A stretch of DNA of 40,750 nucleotides from the IMG/VR virus record IMGVR_UViG_3300028423_000317, positions 1 through 40,750 of that record. One strand, written 5' to 3'. The stretch's first letter is position 1. Each line of letters begins with the position of its first letter. A program made the position numbers and the translations under genes. The notes beneath the pieces are model-generated. The model ran no database searches, had not been told where the DNA came from, and saw nothing but the letters and a program-made list of their open reading frames with translations. The stretch comes from a virus. Below are positions 37,805 through 40,750 of the stretch, in pieces.

Positions 37805-38266
37805 CTACGGCGTAGGCGTAGGCGCAACTTCAGTAATTTCGGTATTGATTTCGATGTTACTCGAAGCCGAAACGATGCTGTTTGCGCCGCCAGGGTTCTT
37901 CGTGTAACCGAAAATCTTACCCTGGAAATAATCAATATCGCCACTTGGGTATTCCACTTTAAACGAATGCTCGGTAAATTTCTCCGCGCCTGTGGAGCCT
38001 GCCGCCAACGCCTGTTGGCCTGCATCCTCTGCATCGCGACCAAGCTCAACGGTAACTGAGCCAAAGTTAGTAAAGCCTTTGTATTTCTCAGTGATGCCGG
38101 TTTTCAATGGCTCATGGTTAACGACCTGTTGGCTTGCGCCATATTCGCCAACACTGACGACTTCGCCAATTTCCTGAAACGTTAACGCTTCGTAGCCTGC
38201 TTGGTCTGCCGTTGCTGGGGTGTCCGCTACGACTGATAAAATCAGTCCTGTGCTAGTTTGTACCAT
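37805..38266 (-). CDS. Major tail tube protein
   Basis: The 153-residue protein (MVQTSTGLILSVVADTPATADQAGYEALTFQEIGEVVSVGEYGASQQVVNHEPLKTGITEKYKGFTNFGSVTVELGRDAEDAGQQALAAG...FSGKIFGYTKNPGGANSIVSASSNIEINTEI-like end) has the pattern of siphovirus tail tube proteins. Those features are the F-x-E-I-G-E-V motif, the TEKYKGFTNFGS loop and a GxxxGYTKNPGG C-terminal part. It forms the rings stacked around the tape measure. GAAGGA precedes the ATG. The gene is flanked by an operator-bearing promoter and a terminator, as expected for an abundant protein. Confidence 0.88.
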   Translation of the reverse strand: MVQTSTGLILSVVADTPATADQAGYEALTFQEIGEVVSVGEYGASQQVVNHEPLKTGITEKYKGFTNFGSVTVELGRDAEDAGQQALAAGSTGAEKFTEHSFKVEYPSGDIDYFQGKIFGYTKNPGGANSIVSASSNIEINTEITEVAPTPTP

Positions 38267-38318
38267 TTGGTGCTTCCTTCTTCTTGCAAAAAGATTAAAA
38301 GTTGTTCATCCAGTAATC

Positions 38319-38346
38319 ATTATAACTGGTCTGACCAGTTAATCAA
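38319..38346 (-). promoter_or_regulatory. Late promoter with palindromic operator (tail tube)
   Basis: Leftward -35 TTGATT (38341-38346), 16-bp spacer, perfect -10 TATAAT (38319-38324). The spacer is the palindrome ACTGGTCAGACCAGT (38325-38339), flanked by AA/TT. It is one of the strongest promoters in the window. Confidence 0.85.
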
Positions 38347-38741
38347 ACAATCCTTGCCGCTTCCCGCTTAACAATCCCTAAAATATCGCGCACGGACAGC
38401 TTAACCATTCCTTGCGCCTGCTGTCTGTCTGTCCCGTTCTCAACGTATGACGCATAGGGAACAGCGTTAACAAACCAGAACTCATCCCCGATTTTCATGT
38501 CGCCGTTTACTTCGCGCGCCACATTTACAACAATCGAGCCTGATTTGTCTTGTCGCTCGGTTTCCTCATATGGCTCTACGTTTGTTTGTGCAACCCACCC
38601 GCCGCGCAATATGCCTTTATCAACAGGCGTCTTAGCCACTATCGCACTGAATAGTTGTATGTTCGTGCGCTTAACGACCGTTTCAACGTCACGCCCTGTC
38701 TTTTGCGCTATTGTCCTTAGCTGACTTGCAACGCTTGCCAT
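38343..38741 (-). CDS. HK97 gp10-like head-tail joining protein
   Basis: The 132-residue protein matches the HK97 gp10 family: MASVASQLRTIAQKTGRDVETVVKRTNIQLFSAIVAKTPVDKGILRGGWVAQ, then NAVPYASYVENGTDRQQAQGMV. These proteins sit at the neck and assist attachment of the tail. The start shares a base with the end of the upstream gene. It lies in the connector cluster just before the tail tube gene. Confidence 0.87.
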   Translation of the reverse strand: MASVASQLRTIAQKTGRDVETVVKRTNIQLFSAIVAKTPVDKGILRGGWVAQTNVEPYEETERQDKSGSIVVNVAREVNGDMKIGDEFWFVNAVPYASYVENGTDRQQAQGMVKLSVRDILGIVKREAARIV

Positions 38742-39142
38742 TACACGCGCTCCACATACGCCGTTAGGTCAATCTCAATCATAGTGCGATGATAATTTTC
38801 GTCCTGCATCGGTCTGGCACTGAACGACACAACGCGCATAAAACCATCGTCAAACTCCATCTTGGTTTTCTTGCTGAATAGCCGTTGCAGCTTATCGACA
38901 ATACCAGTCGATTCGATGTTGCCCGCACCTTTTGGCGCAAATACATCCACCTGAAAAATGACCGGCACTGTATCAGTCTGGCGAAGCGAATACATGGTAT
39001 CAGACGCGAACATAGGCGATACTTTGAGGAAAATCTCATCGTTCGGCGTTGTGAAGTTACTGTTAGGCCACTTAATTGGCTCAGCCCACGTTTCGGCAAG
39101 CATAGCGTCATACAGGCGGTTAATTATGTTTTCTCTTAGCAT
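38741..39142 (-). CDS. Tail terminator / completion protein (DUF4128-like)
   Basis: The 133-residue protein MLRENIINRLYDAMLAETWAEPIKWPNSNFTTPNDEIFLKVSPMFASDTMYSLRQTDTVPVIFQVDVFAPKGAG...RPMQDENYHRTMIEIDLTAYVERV has the DUF4128 pattern. Those proteins cap the tail and join it to the head. The ATG at 39142 is set by GGAGG and sits in a TAATG overlap with the previous gene. Its position between connector and gp10-like genes supports the call. Confidence 0.82.
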   Translation of the reverse strand: MLRENIINRLYDAMLAETWAEPIKWPNSNFTTPNDEIFLKVSPMFASDTMYSLRQTDTVPVIFQVDVFAPKGAGNIESTGIVDKLQRLFSKKTKMEFDDGFMRVVSFSARPMQDENYHRTMIEIDLTAYVERV

Positions 39143-39522
39143 TACAGCCTCCGCACCTGAACAGTCCACACAACGCGCATAGGGTCAGTGTTTGACGCAA
39201 CAATTTGATGCTCGACACCGTCAATGTCAACCGTCACGTTGTCGGTTCTCGGTGTTAACTGCTCGAACTCGTTATCCAGCGCCATAATCACGCCGTCGCC
39301 GACTTGAATCTTCATGCCGTCGTATTGCCCTAGGCTGAACTCGTCGGCTATGCCGTGCAGTGTTTCATTGATTGCAGGCTCACCGCCTGTTGTTTCTTCG
39401 GTTCGTGGGTCATACGTACCGCCCACCGATGGGCGCTTAAAGATACAGGATCGCACTGCATCGGGGAATTCTGTCCGCAATTCTGTGAATACGTCGATAA
39501 ACTCTTGTTTGCTTGTTGGCAT
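39142..39522 (-). CDS. Head closure / head-tail connector protein
   Basis: The 126-residue protein MPTSKQEFIDVFTELRTEFPDAVRSCIFKRPSVGGTYDPRTEETTGGEPAINETLHGIADEFSLGQYDGMKIQVGDGVIMALDNEFEQLTPRTDNVTVDIDGVEHQIVASNTDPMRVVWTVQVRRL looks like a beta-barrel head-closure protein. The IQVGDGVIMALDNEF and IVASNTDPMRVVWTVQVRR motifs support this. It would seal the portal and receive the tail. It is the first gene of the connector unit after the operator-bearing promoter. Confidence 0.75.
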   Translation of the reverse strand: MPTSKQEFIDVFTELRTEFPDAVRSCIFKRPSVGGTYDPRTEETTGGEPAINETLHGIADEFSLGQYDGMKIQVGDGVIMALDNEFEQLTPRTDNVTVDIDGVEHQIVASNTDPMRVVWTVQVRRL

Positions 39523-39551
39523 AACTCGCCCCGTATCTGTTCAATGCTATT

Positions 39552-39580
39552 AGTATAACTGGTCTGACCAGTATTGACAA
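39552..39580 (-). promoter_or_regulatory. Late promoter with palindromic operator (connector genes)
   Basis: Leftward -35 TTGTCA (39575-39580), 17-bp spacer, -10 TATACT (39552-39557). The spacer contains ACTGGTCAGACCAGT (39558-39572). The layout is the same as at the scaffold and tail tube promoters. Confidence 0.82.
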
Positions 39581-39598
39581 AAAGTTAAACAGTACGCA

Positions 39599-39624
39599 CA
39601 AAAAAGCCGTCGCTATGGACGGCT
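39599..39624 (-). terminator. Terminator after three small genes
   Basis: Leftward AGCCGTC/GACGGCT stem (39618-39624, 39605-39611) with a 6-nt loop is followed by six T. It ends the 40507-39655 unit. Confidence 0.85.
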
Positions 39625-39654
39625 CTGTGTAGAGGCGGACTACTAAAGTGACTC

Positions 39655-39963
39655 TTATATCACTTCCATTTCGTAGTGACTCTGTAAGTAATGCTTTGAC
39701 TCTAAAAAACCATCATCTTCATCATGGAACACCAAAGACGTCACCAAATCCAAAGATTCTAGCGTATTGCTACTCTTGTGATAATGCGCAATAACATTGT
39801 CATCATCGCACATAGCCAAGAATCCGAATACTGGGTCGGCATCAATTACGCCGTCTATTTCATCCAGTTTCCACGCTATCACTGGCGCGGTAACTATATG
39901 CGGCTTCACTTCGTCTTCTCTCATAACAAACGCAATCGCGCCCGTTGTATTTGGTATAATCAT
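39655..39963 (-). CDS. Hypothetical protein
   Basis: The 102-residue acidic protein begins MIIPNTTGAIAFVMREDEVKPHIVTAPVIAWKLDEIDGVIDADPVFGFLAMCDDDNVIAHYHKSS. It appears beta-rich and overlaps the previous gene by 4 nt (ATGA). I recognise no family. Its position at the edge of the structural region gives little functional hint. Confidence 0.65.
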   Translation of the reverse strand: MIIPNTTGAIAFVMREDEVKPHIVTAPVIAWKLDEIDGVIDADPVFGFLAMCDDDNVIAHYHKSSNTLESLDLVTSLVFHDEDDGFLESKHYLQSHYEMEVI

Positions 39964-40172
39964 TTCTTCACCCCTCTCTCAATAGCTTCTAAAATATCCA
40001 TAGTGCTAGGCATTGACTCACTTACCCCAGACTCGATGTGGTTAAGAATGCCATTGCTCATTGGCATGGCGTCGTCAATACTTTCCTCGATTGAGGCTCT
40101 TAGTTTTTCAGCCTCTAAAAGCAAGCCATTTACTAGCTCGCGCTGCATTTCCGGTGACAATAGTTGTTTCAT
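39960..40172 (-). CDS. Small helical hypothetical protein
   Basis: The 70-residue protein MKQLLSPEMQRELVNGLLLEAEKLRASIEESIDDAMPMSNGILNHIESGVSESMPSTMDILEAIERGVKK is probably all-helical and acidic. GGAGG precedes the ATG, which overlaps the upstream stop. It contains two similar ILxxIExGV segments (near 42-50 and 60-68), a short internal repeat. The function is unknown. Confidence 0.6.
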   Translation of the reverse strand: MKQLLSPEMQRELVNGLLLEAEKLRASIEESIDDAMPMSNGILNHIESGVSESMPSTMDILEAIERGVKK

Positions 40173-40507
40173 TGCTCACCTCCATGCTGTCTATCAATCG
40201 CATCTGCATACTGACCTAAAGCCCTGTTATTGAATGAGTCGATAGTTTTACCAGACTGATTCTCGATATAGACACTCTGCACCGGTTTCCTGAATCCTTT
40301 CTCGCCAGCTTTATGCGCGCGTAAAAACTCGCACAGGTCTGGGTACGGCAGGTCTATTTCAGACAGGTCGGAGTTGAAAAGTTCTAGTTTGTAGCCGCTT
40401 TTTGATTGCTCTGCTTGGTAGGATGAGCAGGAATGGGCGCTGCTGTATTTCTCTATGACGTTCAAGTTCTCGTCAATAACACTGGTGAATACTTTTACAG
40501 TAAACAT
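40169..40507 (-). CDS. Hypothetical protein
   Basis: The 112-residue protein MFTVKVFTSVIDENLNVIEKYSSAHSCSSYQAEQSKSGYKLELFNSDLSEIDLPYPDLCEFLRAHKAGEKGFRKPVQSVYIENQSGKTIDSFNNRALGQYADAIDRQHGGEQ begins with a likely beta-hairpin and continues mixed alpha/beta. AAGGA lies before the ATG. It is the first gene of the unit ending at 39655. Not recognised. Confidence 0.65.
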   Translation of the reverse strand: MFTVKVFTSVIDENLNVIEKYSSAHSCSSYQAEQSKSGYKLELFNSDLSEIDLPYPDLCEFLRAHKAGEKGFRKPVQSVYIENQSGKTIDSFNNRALGQYADAIDRQHGGEQ

Positions 40508-40545
40508 ACTTTAATTCCTTAATTAGTTGGTAATTATCTAAGTTG

Positions 40546-40570
40546 AAAAAGCGCCTACCGAAGTAAGCGC
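40546..40570 (-). terminator. Terminator near right edge
   Basis: Leftward GCGCTTAC-TTCG-GTAGGCGC (40563-40570, 40551-40558), an 8-bp stem with one G-U pair and a stable tetraloop, is followed by five T. It implies that a leftward gene ends just to its right. Confidence 0.85.
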
Positions 40571-40645
40571 CACAACCATTCAAGATAACAACACGCTATC
40601 TCTAGCGTATTTAAAGATTACAACATAAAAACGGGTTTGTCTACG

Positions 40646-40750
40646 CTAACACCTAACAACCTTCCCTAACCCACCGCCAACAGTAAACGCACGCAACAGC
40701 CTGTCCACGCTCGTAGTAGGGTAGGTTGTTGTGTACTGATAACCCTCGGC
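40646..40750 (-). CDS. Possible partial gene, C-terminal end
   Basis: A leftward frame enters from the right edge and ends at 40646 (AEGYQYTTTYPTTSVDRLLRAFTVGGGLGKVVRC). All three leftward frames are open for a time here, so the right frame is not certain; another reads YYERGQAVACVYCWRWV. The strong terminator 75 bp further on supports that some leftward gene ends in this stretch. Confidence 0.25.
   Translation of the reverse strand, partial: AEGYQYTTTYPTTSVDRLLRAFTVGGGLGKVVRC

Noticed and set aside
1-40750. Direct joining of the right end to the left end as a closed circle
   Set aside because: The join would continue the left partial gene as DAPPRVISTQQPTLL, which does not resemble the expected continuation of that protein, and no terminal repeat is visible. 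The ends may be near each other but some sequence is probably missing.

Overview
This 40.75 kb window reads as most of the genome of a long-tailed (siphovirus-type) tailed phage. The likely host is a gammaproteobacterium, probably marine, but that host assignment is an inference. It rests on the GC content (about 45-50% by eye), sigma70-like promoters and a promoter operator resembling the E. coli FadR site. I see no integrase, excisionase, CI-type repressor, rRNA, CRISPR array, insertion sequence or confident tRNA. The window starts inside a structural gene and ends near another leftward gene stop, so it is probably a cut through a circular or circularly permuted map.

Layout, left to right. 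(a) 1-5161, minus strand: head module (partial head gene, two small ORFs, major capsid protein, scaffold, DUF4055 portal, MuF-like head morphogenesis protein). (b) 5204-7786, minus: small accessory genes and a frameshifted cytosine-C5 methyltransferase. (c) 7855-10602, minus: large terminase, HNH homing endonuclease, small terminase. (d) 10603-11808: a structured non-coding stretch, a small exported protein, and a cluster of GGAAACTA iterons next to the replication gene. (e) 11809-14386, minus: VapE/D5-type primase-helicase and a Cro-like repressor, divergent from (f). (f) 14468-22195, plus: replication operon (DUF2800 nuclease, Enc34-type SSB, family B DNA polymerase, VRR-NUC nuclease, SNF2 helicase, PD-(D/E)XK-like nuclease, MazG-like protein, DUF4942 adenine methyltransferase). 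(g) 22185-26018, plus: about fifteen small genes, including a deleted metallophosphoesterase and two single-pass membrane peptides. (h) 26077-35921, minus: lysis genes, tail fibre, tail protein and a 1955-aa tape measure protein. (i) 36016-39522, minus: tail assembly chaperones joined by a -1 frameshift, tail tube protein and head-tail connectors, interrupted by one plus-strand gene. (j) 39655-40507, minus: three small genes of unknown function.

The most distinctive feature is regulatory. Seven intergenic sites on the leftward strand carry a near-identical 15-bp palindrome, ACTGGTCNNACCAGT. In six of them it fills the 16-18 bp spacer between a good -35 and -10; at the seventh it overlaps a poor -35. 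Most units that begin with such a site end in a hairpin-plus-T terminator, so the virion genes plus the methyltransferase unit look like one regulon. The palindrome matches the core of the host FadR operator, and no GntR-type regulator is visible in the window.

Three genes look broken: scaffold (2-nt insertion in a CA repeat), C5 methyltransferase (1-nt deletion) and metallophosphoesterase (internal deletion removing metal-binding motifs). These could be real decay or sequence errors.
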